A stretch of DNA of 64,000 nt, from NCBI RefSeq assembly GCF_003667275.1, contig NZ_RCNV01000010.1:1-64000 (forward strand). The letters are read 5' to 3'. How positions within the stretch are numbered: the stretch's first letter is position 1; the number at the start of each line of letters is the position of its first letter. Source of the DNA: Mesonia aquimarina (GTDB lineage: Bacteria > Bacteroidota > Bacteroidia > Flavobacteriales > Flavobacteriaceae). Positions 1-8,346 of the stretch are shown here, in pieces. Below the pieces are notes generated by a model, which was not told where the DNA came from, made no database searches, and saw nothing but the letters and a program-made list of their open reading frames with translations. The position numbers were made by a program, and so were the translations under genes.

Positions 1-29
1 CTTCAATCGCCTTATCTGCGATTGCGGGT

Positions 30-60
30 GCAAATGTAAAACTTATTTTTAATCTGACAA
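30..60 (-). promoter_or_regulatory. Predicted promoter reading out of the left edge
   Basis: Read on the minus strand there is a Bacteroidetes -7 box TACATTTGC (30-38) with TTG (58-60) 19 bases upstream, close to the known TTTG-N19-21-TAnnTTTG consensus. The predicted transcript begins ACCCGCAATCGC and leaves the window at position 1, so the gene served is not visible. A second copy with the same start region lies at 177-207. Confidence 0.55.
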
Positions 61-176
61 GCTTTTATTTTACTTTTTTTTAAAAGTTTTTTTTAGCTCC
101 TTAAAACCAAATAAACACTTCCAAATAATCCCGATCCCTCTATGAACTTTTACAACCGCTTAGCGCAATTGCGGGT

Positions 177-207
177 GCAAATATACAACCCTTTTTCTTC
201 CCAAAAC
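177..207 (-). promoter_or_regulatory. Second copy of the left-edge promoter
   Basis: On the minus strand TATATTTGC (177-185) has a TTTG-like box about 20 bases upstream. The sequence just after it, ACCCGCAATTGCG, closely repeats the start region of the promoter at 30-60, so the two look like tandem promoters. They read away from the porin gene. The rest of 1-287 holds no gene. Confidence 0.5.
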
Positions 208-287
208 AAACTTTTTTAATGAAAATTTAAAAGTTTTTTAACCCCAACAAGCAATCCGTTGATTGTCAATCTATACAAATGAAAATC

Positions 288-2249
288 CTACAAAAAGAAA
301 TTCCAAACTAAACCAAATCGAAGGGAGAAATCACGGGAAGGATGAATCGGTGATGAGAAACTTGTATTCTGATTCCATAAAAATTGAGCGTTTTCTAACT
401 TAAAAAAGATACGCGTTTGACGAATTTTTGCATTCACAATAAAGTCTAAGGAAGGAAAACCCTCTAGCTCATAATCATTTTGAACAAAAAATTCTGCTAA
501 AACAGGATCGTAAGCATTCGCTTTATAAGATGTAAAGTATTTAAAAATAAATCCTGTTTGCAAATAAAGATTTCGCTCAAAAAAATGATTATCATAATAA
601 AGCGCCTGGCGAGTCACAAAATCGGGTACTCTAAAGACATCTTTTCCGTTTAATACTTGCTGATACATTATAGTATTATCTAACGAAAAATGCCCTAATG
701 TGAATTTTCTCTTCAACTTATATTTTGCATAGCTTACATTTTCTCCATATTGAAATGGTGTAACTAAAGAATCTGCCTCTGTATTTTCAGCTATATTATC
801 ACGCAAACCAAAATAAGTATAATTATTAATCTGTGTAAAATCTGCTTCTATATTGGCTATTTTTTTTGCATTTAATGTCAAACTTATATTTTGAGACTGT
901 ATATTATCGTATGTATTTCTCCAATTGTAATTAACATAATCACTCTGAAAAAGCAAGAAATTAAAATTAGGGGCTCTGGAATTTACGGCAATGCCGGCTT
1001 CAACAGCATAATTTTCATTTAACTTATAATCTGCTTTTGCTTTGATGTAATTGCCAGAAAATTCATCGCTGAGATTGATCATCGCATCTGCCTTAAGATT
1101 AAACCCGCCGATTCTTTTTTGATAAGCGCCTCCTACTGATAAGAAGTTTCCGGTGAGCCTATTGGGAATTACTCCGTCATCTAATATTAATTTAGAACGG
1201 TATCCATAATTATAATCTGTAAAGCGAGTTTTAAAAGTAAAATCTCCTAAGATATTATTTTGATATCTTCCGTAAAGTGTATTGGCTACGCTTTGATATT
1301 CTACTTCGTCTCGTAAAGAAGTATCTTCATATGTATTACCATATCCAGCAAAAGCCGTTTCCTGGGTAAAGCTATATTCTTTATCTGTAAAATTTAATTG
1401 ATGCCCGATTCTTAATTGATTATTTCCTGTTGAGTCATTTCCTTTTAGTACCTTATAGTGATGCTTCAGAAAAAAACGCTTTGTCAATAATAAAGTTTCG
1501 GCGTCTTCATAATTAACTTCAAGAACAGATCGATCGTCAAATTCATCATCACCAGAACTATATTGCTGATTTGCTTGGGGACTTAAGCCCCCATTTTCTT
1601 CATTACTTAAGTCTTGTGAGACAAAATGTGTTTTTAAATCGTAACGGTTATTTTTTGTTTGGTAATTTATGGTAAAACGAAAACTCCCCTGACTAGCTAA
1701 TATGTGCTGATATCTTCCCAAGGAACGCAAACCACGATACGCGATTGAAAAATTTAAACGCGGCGTCATATTAGTAGTAAAAAAAGCGTCTACATTTTGT
1801 CCTTGTTCAAACGTAGTTTTAAAATAGAGTTCCGTTAAAGGTGTTGGTACATTATAATAATGAATATCATCAACTTCGTAATACGGAAAATGTTTACCGC
1901 GCGCACCAATATCCGGTAATAAAGAAACATCTTGAAAAGAGTACCCCAATTGATTGTAGGGTTGACCAACATTGGTAAATGGTAACAGTTCAAAATTATC
2001 TTTCCGCAAATAATTATACTTATAGTCCTTATATATACTCAAAGTAGTATCTACATAAGTTGTATCATTTTCTACCGATATAATTTTATAATCTTCAATC
2101 GGGGGTTTTTCACGATTATCTACTACCGTTTTATTATCATCTTGATTATTGATATTACGAGTGTTCCCGTTTTGATTTGTTCTGAGTGTTTGCGAAAACA
2201 AAACAGCTGGCAGAACAATTAATATGAGTAGAAATAAGTACTTCTTCAT
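288..2249 (-). CDS. Putative outer-membrane porin (flavobacterial family)
   Basis: This encodes a protein of about 653 residues that probably forms an outer-membrane beta-barrel. The ATG at 2249 is preferred over a TTG at 2270 because it starts directly at a signal peptide (MKKYLFLLILIVLPAVLF, then SQ). The body is rich in alternating aromatic and polar strands, and it ends in the aromatic-rich LRFGLVWNFFL, typical of a barrel C-terminus recognised by the BAM machinery. The pattern fits the Bacteroidetes putative-porin family, which is known only from prediction; the solute is unknown. It is divergent from rnhB, about 100 bases away, and appears monocistronic. Confidence 0.8.
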   Translation of the reverse strand: MKKYLFLLILIVLPAVLFSQTLRTNQNGNTRNINNQDDNKTVVDNREKPPIEDYKIISVENDTTYVDTTLSIYKDYKYNYLRKDNFELLPFTNVGQPYNQLGYSFQDVSLLPDIGARGKHFPYYEVDDIHYYNVPTPLTELYFKTTFEQGQNVDAFFTTNMTPRLNFSIAYRGLRSLGRYQHILASQGSFRFTINYQTKNNRYDLKTHFVSQDLSNEENGGLSPQANQQYSSGDDEFDDRSVLEVNYEDAETLLLTKRFFLKHHYKVLKGNDSTGNNQLRIGHQLNFTDKEYSFTQETAFAGYGNTYEDTSLRDEVEYQSVANTLYGRYQNNILGDFTFKTRFTDYNYGYRSKLILDDGVIPNRLTGNFLSVGGAYQKRIGGFNLKADAMINLSDEFSGNYIKAKADYKLNENYAVEAGIAVNSRAPNFNFLLFQSDYVNYNWRNTYDNIQSQNISLTLNAKKIANIEADFTQINNYTYFGLRDNIAENTEADSLVTPFQYGENVSYAKYKLKRKFTLGHFSLDNTIMYQQVLNGKDVFRVPDFVTRQALYYDNHFFERNLYLQTGFIFKYFTSYKANAYDPVLAEFFVQNDYELEGFPSLDFIVNAKIRQTRIFFKLENAQFLWNQNTSFSSPIHPSRDFSLRFGLVWNFFL

Positions 2250-2315
2250 TACATAAATTAACTGCCACAAAAGTATAATTTTTTAATGAATGTAAATTTT
2301 GATTATTATCTATTC

Positions 2316-2343
2316 TTTGCATAGCTTCAAAATAGTACCTTTG
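2316..2343 (+). promoter_or_regulatory. Promoter of rnhB, possibly leaderless
   Basis: TACCTTTG (2336-2343) matches the Bacteroidetes -7 box TAnnTTTG, with TTTG at 2316-2319 as a slightly close -33 box. The rnhB ATG follows only four bases later, so a transcript started about 7 bases after the box would have little or no 5' leader. Confidence 0.45.
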
Positions 2344-2347
2344 GCGT

Positions 2348-2947
2348 ATGTTAGCCCTTCAATATAATACCAATTTATTAGAGTGCGGAACCGATGAAGC
2401 CGGAAGAGGCTGTCTTGCCGGACCAGTTACTGCTGCTGCTGTTATCTTGAAGAAAGATTTTAGCAATGAAGTCTTAAATGATTCAAAAAAATTATCACTA
2501 AAAAACAGAAACACACTTCGGGAAGTTATAGAACAAGAAGCGCTCAGTTTTGGTGTGGCACATATAATGATGAAAAAAATAGATGAAATAAATATTCTGA
2601 ATGCTTCTATCTTGGCAATGCACAAAGCGATTGAACAATTAAAGTGTTTGCCGGAGCATATTGCGGTTGATGGAAATAAATTTAAACCATTTCAAGAAAT
2701 TCCACATGAATGCATCATTAAAGGAGACGGTAAATATTTGAATATTGCAGCGGCTTCTATTTTAGCAAAAACACATCGCGATGAATTTATGACAAAAATT
2801 GATGCTGAATTTCCGCAATATCAATGGAAAAAAAACAAAGGCTACCCTACAAAAGCGCATCGCGAAGCCATAAAAAATTTCGGTCCCACAAAATATCACC
2901 GTCAAAGTTTTAAACTTTTACCAGATCAACTTTCTTTAGACCTTTAA
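2348..2947 (+). CDS. rnhB: Ribonuclease HII
   Basis: This is a 199-residue ribonuclease HII. It cuts the RNA strand of RNA-DNA hybrids and removes ribonucleotides misincorporated in DNA, acting in the cytoplasm. The family signature DEAGRG is at residues 16-21, giving the first two acidic ligands. Further metal-binding aspartates lie in VDGNKF (about 108) and in the KTHRDEF helix (about 143), within [10 protein letters not shown]. Length is normal for the family and the ATG sits at the expected distance before the motif. The next gene (3019) is on the same strand but about 70 bases away. Confidence 0.97.
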   Translation: MLALQYNTNLLECGTDEAGRGCLAGPVTAAAVILKKDFSNEVLNDSKKLSLKNRNTLREVIEQEALSFGVAHIMMKKIDEINILNASILAMHKAIEQLKCLPEHIAVDGNKFKPFQEIPHECIIKGDGKYLNIAAASILAKTHRDEFMTKIDAEFPQYQWKKNKGYPTKAHREAIKNFGPTKYHRQSFKLLPDQLSLDL

Positions 2948-3018
2948 TTATTACTGCTTTTTTTATTTTTGTTTAACATAAAAAAGGTTGTAATACACTT
3001 ATATTTGAAATATTGCTT

Positions 3019-5490
3019 ATGAAAAAGTTTCTAGTTTACCTCATCGTTATTTTTATGTTTTCTTGCGACAATCAGCAAGAAAAAAAGTCTGATTTGCTCA
3101 ATTTTGTGCCGCCAAAAACAGCTGCAATTTTAAAAACAGACAATTTAGATGCTTTTAGAGAAAACATACAAGAAAATAAACTTGTTCAAGAAAACGCATC
3201 TATCGATTTAATTCAGTTTTTTTCTAAAAACTTGTTTCTCTTAAATCACATTCAATTAGACCAAGAAAGCTTACTTTGCTATACAAAAAACGGGCGAGAT
3301 CAATACGGATTTACACTAATTACCGCACACCGGCCTACAATTGTAAAAACCGATTCTATTACCGATAAAAAAGTAGAAAGTTTCACCTACGACGGACAAG
3401 AAGTACAAAAATACACCCTTGAAAACAAAGTAGGTTATGGGACAAAATTAAATGACAAGTTTATTTTTAGTAACTCCAAAATTGTATTAGAAAATATTAT
3501 TAGAGTACACAATAATAAACTTCCACAAGATCCGCAGCTTACAGAAATCTATGCAGTTGCCGGAAATAATAATGCCGCATTATTTATAAATCATCCCCGC
3601 TTAGGTGAAATTTACGCAGAATTAACCCCTAAAAAATCATCGGCTTATTTAGCCAGTTTTTCTGATTGGAGCGCTTTAGATATTCAAATTGAAGAAAATA
3701 GTCTTCAGTTGAATGGAGTTTCCAAAGCAAACACACAAGAGAACAGAGTGCTAAATATTTTTAAAAATACGAAAGCGCAAACTAATGAAATTGCCGATAT
3801 TACCCCTGTAAACGCTTCAGGAATTTATTCATTTACCTACAGAAAATACGAAAATTTACGTCAAAATATTTCAAGCTTTCGCGAAAAAGACGTTCCCGAA
3901 CTAGAAAATGAAGCTCTATTAAATTCTGCTCAAGAAATTGGCGTTATTTATGCCAACAAAAAAGCTGCGGTAATTTTAAATTCAATCGACAATAGCATTA
4001 CCCAAGATGCACTTTTAGCAAGTCAGCAATTAAAAGATGAATTTAGAGGAATCTCTATTTACGAATTTTCTAGTCCTAATTTTTTCCATACCGCTTTTTA
4101 TCCGTTAATAAAACAGAAAAAATTAAACTTTTATGCTGTAATCGATCACTTTTTTGTTTTTGCCGAAAACCAACAAACTATCGAAAATATTATTGCCAAT
4201 TACCAAAACCGAAGCATTTTGGGAAATCAAGCATATTACCAAGCAACACGAGAAAAATTAAGTGACGAATCTTCTTTATTATTTATAGGAATAAACGAGA
4301 ATATAAAAAACCTACTAGCCGAAAGTGTTGCCGAAAAACATCAAAACGATTTTAAAAAATTAGCTTTAACCGGCAATCAATTAAGTGCTTTACAATTTGT
4401 GTATGATAAAGATTTTGCACACGTAAACCTGTTAATTGAAAAAGCCGAAGCAACTAAAAAAACCGGCGGAAGCGCCCAATTAAACAGCATTAAACTAGAA
4501 GAAGAATTGGCAACGCGACCTATTTTTGTAACAAATTGGCGTACTAACAATCAAAATATAGCAGTACAAGGAATTTCTAATACACTTTATATTTATGATG
4601 GCAGCGGAAATTTACGTTGGAAGAAAAAATTAGACGGAAGAATTTTAGGTGATATTCAAGAAATGGATATCTATAACAATAATAGAATTCAACTCGTCTT
4701 CAATACTCAAAATAGTTTTTACCTTTTTGATATTGATGGCGATACGGTAAAACCATTTCCTAAAGAATTTTCTGAAACTATTACGCAACCACTCGCCGTT
4801 TTTGATTACGACAATAACAGCAAATACCGCTTTATTGTTACTCGTGGAAATAAACTTAGTATGTATAATAAGGAAGGGAAAGAAGTAAAAGGATTTACCT
4901 TTAACAAAACGAAAAGCGATGTTTCACAAACACCAAAACATATTAGAATTGGTAAGAAAGATTATATTGTAATTCCTGAAAATAATGGTGATTTACATAT
5001 TTTAAATCGCGTTGGAAAAACTAGAGTGAAAGTTGATCAAAAGATAAATTTATCTGAAAATGATTGGTTTTTATATGACTCTAAATTTACCTCAACTACC
5101 AAAGATGGAAAATTGATTCAGATTACAGAAAACGGAAAAAGTAGCACAAAAAATTTAGATCTTGCCGAAGCCCATACTATAGATGCTACAGCAAAAACCT
5201 TAGTGAGTTTTTCTGAAAACCTGCTCACTATTAAAGGTAAAAAAGTAGAGCTTGATTTTGGTCTTTATACCGAACCAAAAATATTTTACATCAATAATAA
5301 ACTTTACATCAGCATTACCGACACGCAAGCGAGCAAGGTGTATTTATTTGACAGCAATGCTAATTTACTTTCCGGTTTCCCTGTTTACGGAAATTCTGCA
5401 ATTAGTTTAGCAAATTTAGACAACCGCGGAAGTTTAGAATTTTGCGTTCAAGGGGAAGAAGATAGCATTCTGATTTATTCGCTGGAATAA
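3019..5490 (+). CDS. Large predicted lipoprotein with C-terminal propeller-like repeats
   Basis: This is a protein of about 823 residues of unknown function. The ATG at 3019 begins a lipoprotein signal (MKKFLVYLIVIFMFSC, Cys lipidated), so the protein should be anchored in the outer membrane or at the periplasmic face. Residues 25-480 contain a beta-rich region starting FVPPKTAAILKTDN. From about residue 490 there are repeated strands of the type LYIYDGSGNLRWKKKLDG, LYLFDSNANLLSGFP and NRVGKTRVKVD, which resemble PQQ-like or VCBS-like propeller blades. Family members commonly lie beside rnhB in flavobacteria, but I cannot name a function. It ends in a hairpin shared with the convergent gene at 5555. 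Confidence 0.75.
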   Translation: MKKFLVYLIVIFMFSCDNQQEKKSDLLNFVPPKTAAILKTDNLDAFRENIQENKLVQENASIDLIQFFSKNLFLLNHIQLDQESLLCYTKNGRDQYGFTLITAHRPTIVKTDSITDKKVESFTYDGQEVQKYTLENKVGYGTKLNDKFIFSNSKIVLENIIRVHNNKLPQDPQLTEIYAVAGNNNAALFINHPRLGEIYAELTPKKSSAYLASFSDWSALDIQIEENSLQLNGVSKANTQENRVLNIFKNTKAQTNEIADITPVNASGIYSFTYRKYENLRQNISSFREKDVPELENEALLNSAQEIGVIYANKKAAVILNSIDNSITQDALLASQQLKDEFRGISIYEFSSPNFFHTAFYPLIKQKKLNFYAVIDHFFVFAENQQTIENIIANYQNRSILGNQAYYQATREKLSDESSLLFIGINENIKNLLAESVAEKHQNDFKKLALTGNQLSALQFVYDKDFAHVNLLIEKAEATKKTGGSAQLNSIKLEEELATRPIFVTNWRTNNQNIAVQGISNTLYIYDGSGNLRWKKKLDGRILGDIQEMDIYNNNRIQLVFNTQNSFYLFDIDGDTVKPFPKEFSETITQPLAVFDYDNNSKYRFIVTRGNKLSMYNKEGKEVKGFTFNKTKSDVSQTPKHIRIGKKDYIVIPENNGDLHILNRVGKTRVKVDQKINLSENDWFLYDSKFTSTTKDGKLIQITENGKSSTKNLDLAEAHTIDATAKTLVSFSENLLTIKGKKVELDFGLYTEPKIFYINNKLYISITDTQASKVYLFDSNANLLSGFPVYGNSAISLANLDNRGSLEFCVQGEEDSILIYSLE

Positions 5491-5496
5491 ACTATG

Positions 5497-5544
5497 AATT
5501 CAATTGGGCTTTTTCACATTTGTACAAAAAAACCCAATTGAATT
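5497..5544. terminator. Bidirectional terminator hairpin
   Basis: A perfect 12-bp inverted repeat (AATTCAATTGGG at 5497-5508 and CCCAATTGAATT at 5533-5544) lies between the convergent genes ending at 5490 and 5555. The loop contains T-rich and A-rich runs, so it can serve both strands. Confidence 0.7.
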
Positions 5545-5554
5545 TCACTTACAA

Positions 5555-6091
5555 TTAATTTGCTCTTAAATTAAAGTATAGATGTAGATTTGGTTCAGGA
5601 ATTTGTATAGAATATTTTGTACAAGTTCCTTCACAAGAAGTACAAAAACAACTATCGCCTGCTTTTTTTAGTTTGCATCCGGTTTCACGACAATCAAAAG
5701 TTTTACACGTACATAAACCTTCTTTTAAGGAAAAACTTGAAGGTCCTATTTTATTTAAGTCTGATGAAATTCTAATACCTCCTTCTTCATTCTCTACTAA
5801 TAAATAATAAAGAAGCTCATCATTATTATCAAGAGTTTCTTCAATTGTAATTTCATCAATTGATAAGCTCTCTTCTTCTAAAACTTTTTGATAAAAATCT
5901 TCTAACTGTTGAGGAGTTATTTCATGAAATTCGTTATTGTCATCAAAAACACCTATTGTATTCTCTTCAAAAACCGAAAAACTTGCAGCTGTTAAATCAA
6001 AATTATCTTGTTTAGCTTCTTCTTCATTGTTTGAACAAGCGCATAGTGAAACGAGTAAAGTAAGAATGATTAAATTTTTAAACTTCTTCAT
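5555..6091 (-). CDS. Small Cys-rich lipoprotein
   Basis: This encodes 178 residues with a lipobox signal (MKKFKNLIILTLLVSLCAC). The mature middle is acidic (many Glu and Asp). Residues about 127-160 hold eight cysteines in a tight cluster: CTC, DCRETGC, SCFCTSC, GTC. This pattern is compatible with metal binding or dense disulfides outside the cytoplasm. I do not recognise the family. The start is the only ATG that gives the signal peptide. It is transcribed alone, downstream of lipB with a 71-base gap on the same strand. Confidence 0.7.
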   Translation of the reverse strand: MKKFKNLIILTLLVSLCACSNNEEEAKQDNFDLTAASFSVFEENTIGVFDDNNEFHEITPQQLEDFYQKVLEEESLSIDEITIEETLDNNDELLYYLLVENEEGGIRISSDLNKIGPSSFSLKEGLCTCKTFDCRETGCKLKKAGDSCFCTSCEGTCTKYSIQIPEPNLHLYFNLRAN

Positions 6092-6162
6092 AATTCATTT
6101 ATTTAATTAATACTTAGAATCTGAAAAAGTTATAACATTCTAGCATATAAACCAAAAATATT

Positions 6163-6861
6163 TTAGCTTAATTCTATTTCAAATAAGGTAATAAAATGCT
6201 TCAATAGTTTTTCCTTTACTTCAGCTACAGGTATTTCTTTTTTCCCTAATTCAACATTTAAGGAAGTAACTGCTTTATCTTGTATTCCACAAGGAACAAT
6301 ATTGTCGAAATAGCCTAAATCAGCATTTACGTTTAACGCAAAACCATGCATGGTTACCCAACGACTCGCGCGAACGCCCATGGCACAAATTTTTCTAGCG
6401 AATGGCGTACCTACATCTAACCACACGCCTGTTTCACCTTTACTTCGTTCGGCTTTTAAACCGTATTCGCCCAAAGTTAAAATAACCATTTCTTCTAATA
6501 AGCGTAAATATTTGTGAATATCGGTAAAGAAATTTTCCAAATCAAGAATAGGATAACCCACTACTTGGCCAGGACCGTGATACGTTATATCGCCACCACG
6601 ATTAATTTTATAAAAGGTTGCGCCTTTTTTTTCTAGTTCGGCTTCATTCAATAGCAAATTTTTAAAATCGCCACTTTTCCCCAAGGTATAAACATGCGGA
6701 TGTTCCACAAAAAGTAAATGATTTTGCGTTGGCAAGTCAAGCTCTTCTCTCCTATTTTTAATTTTGGTTTGTAAAATAGCCTGAAACAGTTCTTCTTGAA
6801 AATCCCAAGTTTCCTTATAGTCTTTAACGCCTAATTCTTGTACTTCAATTTTTTTATTCAT
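6163..6861 (-). CDS. lipB: Octanoyltransferase (lipoate biosynthesis)
   Basis: LipB moves the octanoyl group from octanoyl-acyl carrier protein onto lipoyl domains, the first step of lipoate synthesis in the cytoplasm. About 232 residues, normal length. The signature RGGDITYHGPGQVVGYPILDL is followed by the catalytic lysine in ARKICAMGVR and the catalytic cysteine in VPCGIQDKAVTSL. The conserved MHGFALNVN is also present. The ATG at 6861 is chosen over a TTG two codons upstream. Confidence 0.96.
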   Translation of the reverse strand: MNKKIEVQELGVKDYKETWDFQEELFQAILQTKIKNRREELDLPTQNHLLFVEHPHVYTLGKSGDFKNLLLNEAELEKKGATFYKINRGGDITYHGPGQVVGYPILDLENFFTDIHKYLRLLEEMVILTLGEYGLKAERSKGETGVWLDVGTPFARKICAMGVRASRWVTMHGFALNVNADLGYFDNIVPCGIQDKAVTSLNVELGKKEIPVAEVKEKLLKHFITLFEIELS

Positions 6862-6915
6862 CACCAATAATTTGCTACTGCAAAGTTACAATTATTATTA
6901 GTGGGATATGAAAAG

Positions 6916-7043
6916 GAGGCTCTCCATAAAATTAAAAAGCGTCATTCTGAATTTATTTCAGAATCTCATCCTACGGAAATACAAAAATTATGAGAACCTG
7001 AAACAAGTTCAGGTTGACAAAAGCAGATTTTTCAGACAGCCTC
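6916..7043. repeat. Intergenic palindromic repeat with GAGGCT ends
   Basis: An imperfect inverted repeat (GAGGCTCTC at 6916-6924, GACAGCCTC at 7035-7043) encloses two inner hairpins: TCATTCTGAA..TTCAGAATC and GAACCTGAA..TTCAGGTTG. The same layout (outer AGGCTGTCT arms, inner TCATTCTG and AACCTGAA stems) occurs at 18293-18464. A 63-codon open frame here only translates the repeat and is not a gene. Confidence 0.7.
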
Positions 7044-7084
7044 TTTCAACAAATCACCTTCACTCGGTAAACGAGTTTTATTTT

Positions 7085-8203
7085 TTATTTAATCGATAGT
7101 TTTTTGATGATAGTTTTTGTTTTAGTTGAAATCTTCAAGAAATAAACACCGGTAGAAAATTCTGAAATGGAAACTTCTTGTTTTCCCGAAGCGTTTTGAG
7201 TAGGAAATTCCTTAACTAATTTCCCGTTCATATCAAAAAGTTGCATTTTTTCAACTTCAGCATTACTTAATTGAATTGTGATAATTTCGCTTGCCGGATT
7301 TGGATATACTGAAAAATCTATCGCTTCAAAATTTCCGGTAGAAAGCGCTACGCTATCTTCTAAATAATCGGGTACGCTGTTTGAATTTGTATCGTCATCA
7401 GTCGGGTCGCCATTTTGATTGTAATCTTCATCTGCGGTTAATACCCCATCGCCGTCATCGTCATCATCTAAATAGTTTGGAATGCCATCACTATCAGTGT
7501 CGTCATCATTTAAATTTCCGTTGTTATTTACATCTTCTGTAGAAGTCACCACTAAATCGCTATCTGAATCTTGGGTACAATCTACAACAGAAAGCATAAA
7601 ATCAGTCGTCGCGTAACAATTTGAATTAGTACTTTCTACGCGTACATAAACGATTTGACCATTAGAAACATTTGCGTAATTTGTAGGATCTGCAATTTCA
7701 AAATCTCCATCATTAGCATCAGCTAAAGTTCCATAAAAACTCACTTCAAATTCAGATGGATTTTGACTTCCTAAAACAGCACTTTCATTCAATGTTAGAT
7801 CAAACGTTCCTAAACCTTGATTTCCGCATCCTGCCATATCTGGTGCTGGATCTACGGTAACTTCTTCCGCAACTTCTAGAAAAAGATTAGAAATCGCATA
7901 ATTACCACTCCCTAGCTCTTCTACTCGAGCGTATAACATTTCGTTAAAAGCAGTTGTATTTGTATATGTTGGTAATACTGGATTTACCGCATTTTGAGCA
8001 TCTGGATTGGTAACATGATAAGTCACTTGAAAATTTGTGGTCAGTTGACCGTTTAACACATCATTATCTGCTTGCGTTAAATCGAATGTAGCAAAACCAT
8101 CTGTATTTATTTCACATATAGTTAAAGTAGCATCACTTGCTGTTACTTGTGCAAATGTTAGGCTTACAGCCATTAGGCTAAATAATAGTAATAGTTTTTT
8201 CAT
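7085..8203 (-). CDS. T9SS-secreted protein with calcium-binding Asp-rich repeats
   Basis: This encodes 372 residues with an N-terminal signal peptide ending near FAQ. Two tandem domains of about 95 residues follow (starting ASDATLTICEINTDGFATFDLT and DMAGCGNQGLGTFDLT). Next comes an Asp/Asn-rich stretch (about 215-280) of thrombospondin-type-3 style: NDDDTDSDGIPNYLDDDDDG and DPTDDDTNSNSVPDYLED. This should bind calcium. The last 80 residues form a type A T9SS sorting domain (YPNPAS, GKLVKEF, GVYFLKI, KKLSIK), so the protein is exported and probably surface-attached. Role unknown; adhesion or matrix binding is inference. Confidence 0.85.
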   Translation of the reverse strand: MKKLLLLFSLMAVSLTFAQVTASDATLTICEINTDGFATFDLTQADNDVLNGQLTTNFQVTYHVTNPDAQNAVNPVLPTYTNTTAFNEMLYARVEELGSGNYAISNLFLEVAEEVTVDPAPDMAGCGNQGLGTFDLTLNESAVLGSQNPSEFEVSFYGTLADANDGDFEIADPTNYANVSNGQIVYVRVESTNSNCYATTDFMLSVVDCTQDSDSDLVVTSTEDVNNNGNLNDDDTDSDGIPNYLDDDDDGDGVLTADEDYNQNGDPTDDDTNSNSVPDYLEDSVALSTGNFEAIDFSVYPNPASEIITIQLSNAEVEKMQLFDMNGKLVKEFPTQNASGKQEVSISEFSTGVYFLKISTKTKTIIKKLSIK

Positions 8204-8290
8204 GATATTGGTTTTCGTTTCTATATATAAAACAAATCAACTAAAAAAACTCCTACTTCGCTATTTATTTAAAAAGCTTTTCCTTGCTTT

Positions 8291-8323
8291 TTTGATTGCT
8301 AACTTCTTTGTAATTATCTTTGC
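8291..8323 (+). promoter_or_regulatory. Promoter of lysS
   Basis: TTTG (8291-8294), exactly 20 bases, then TATCTTTGC (8315-8323): a textbook Bacteroidetes -33/-7 pair. The lysS ATG is at 8347, leaving a leader of about 17 bases. Confidence 0.75.
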
Positions 8324-8346
8324 GCCTCTAAAAATAGAAATGACTT

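Noticed and set aside
6908-7099. 63-codon open frame
   Set aside because: It only translates the nested-hairpin repeat at 6916-7043.
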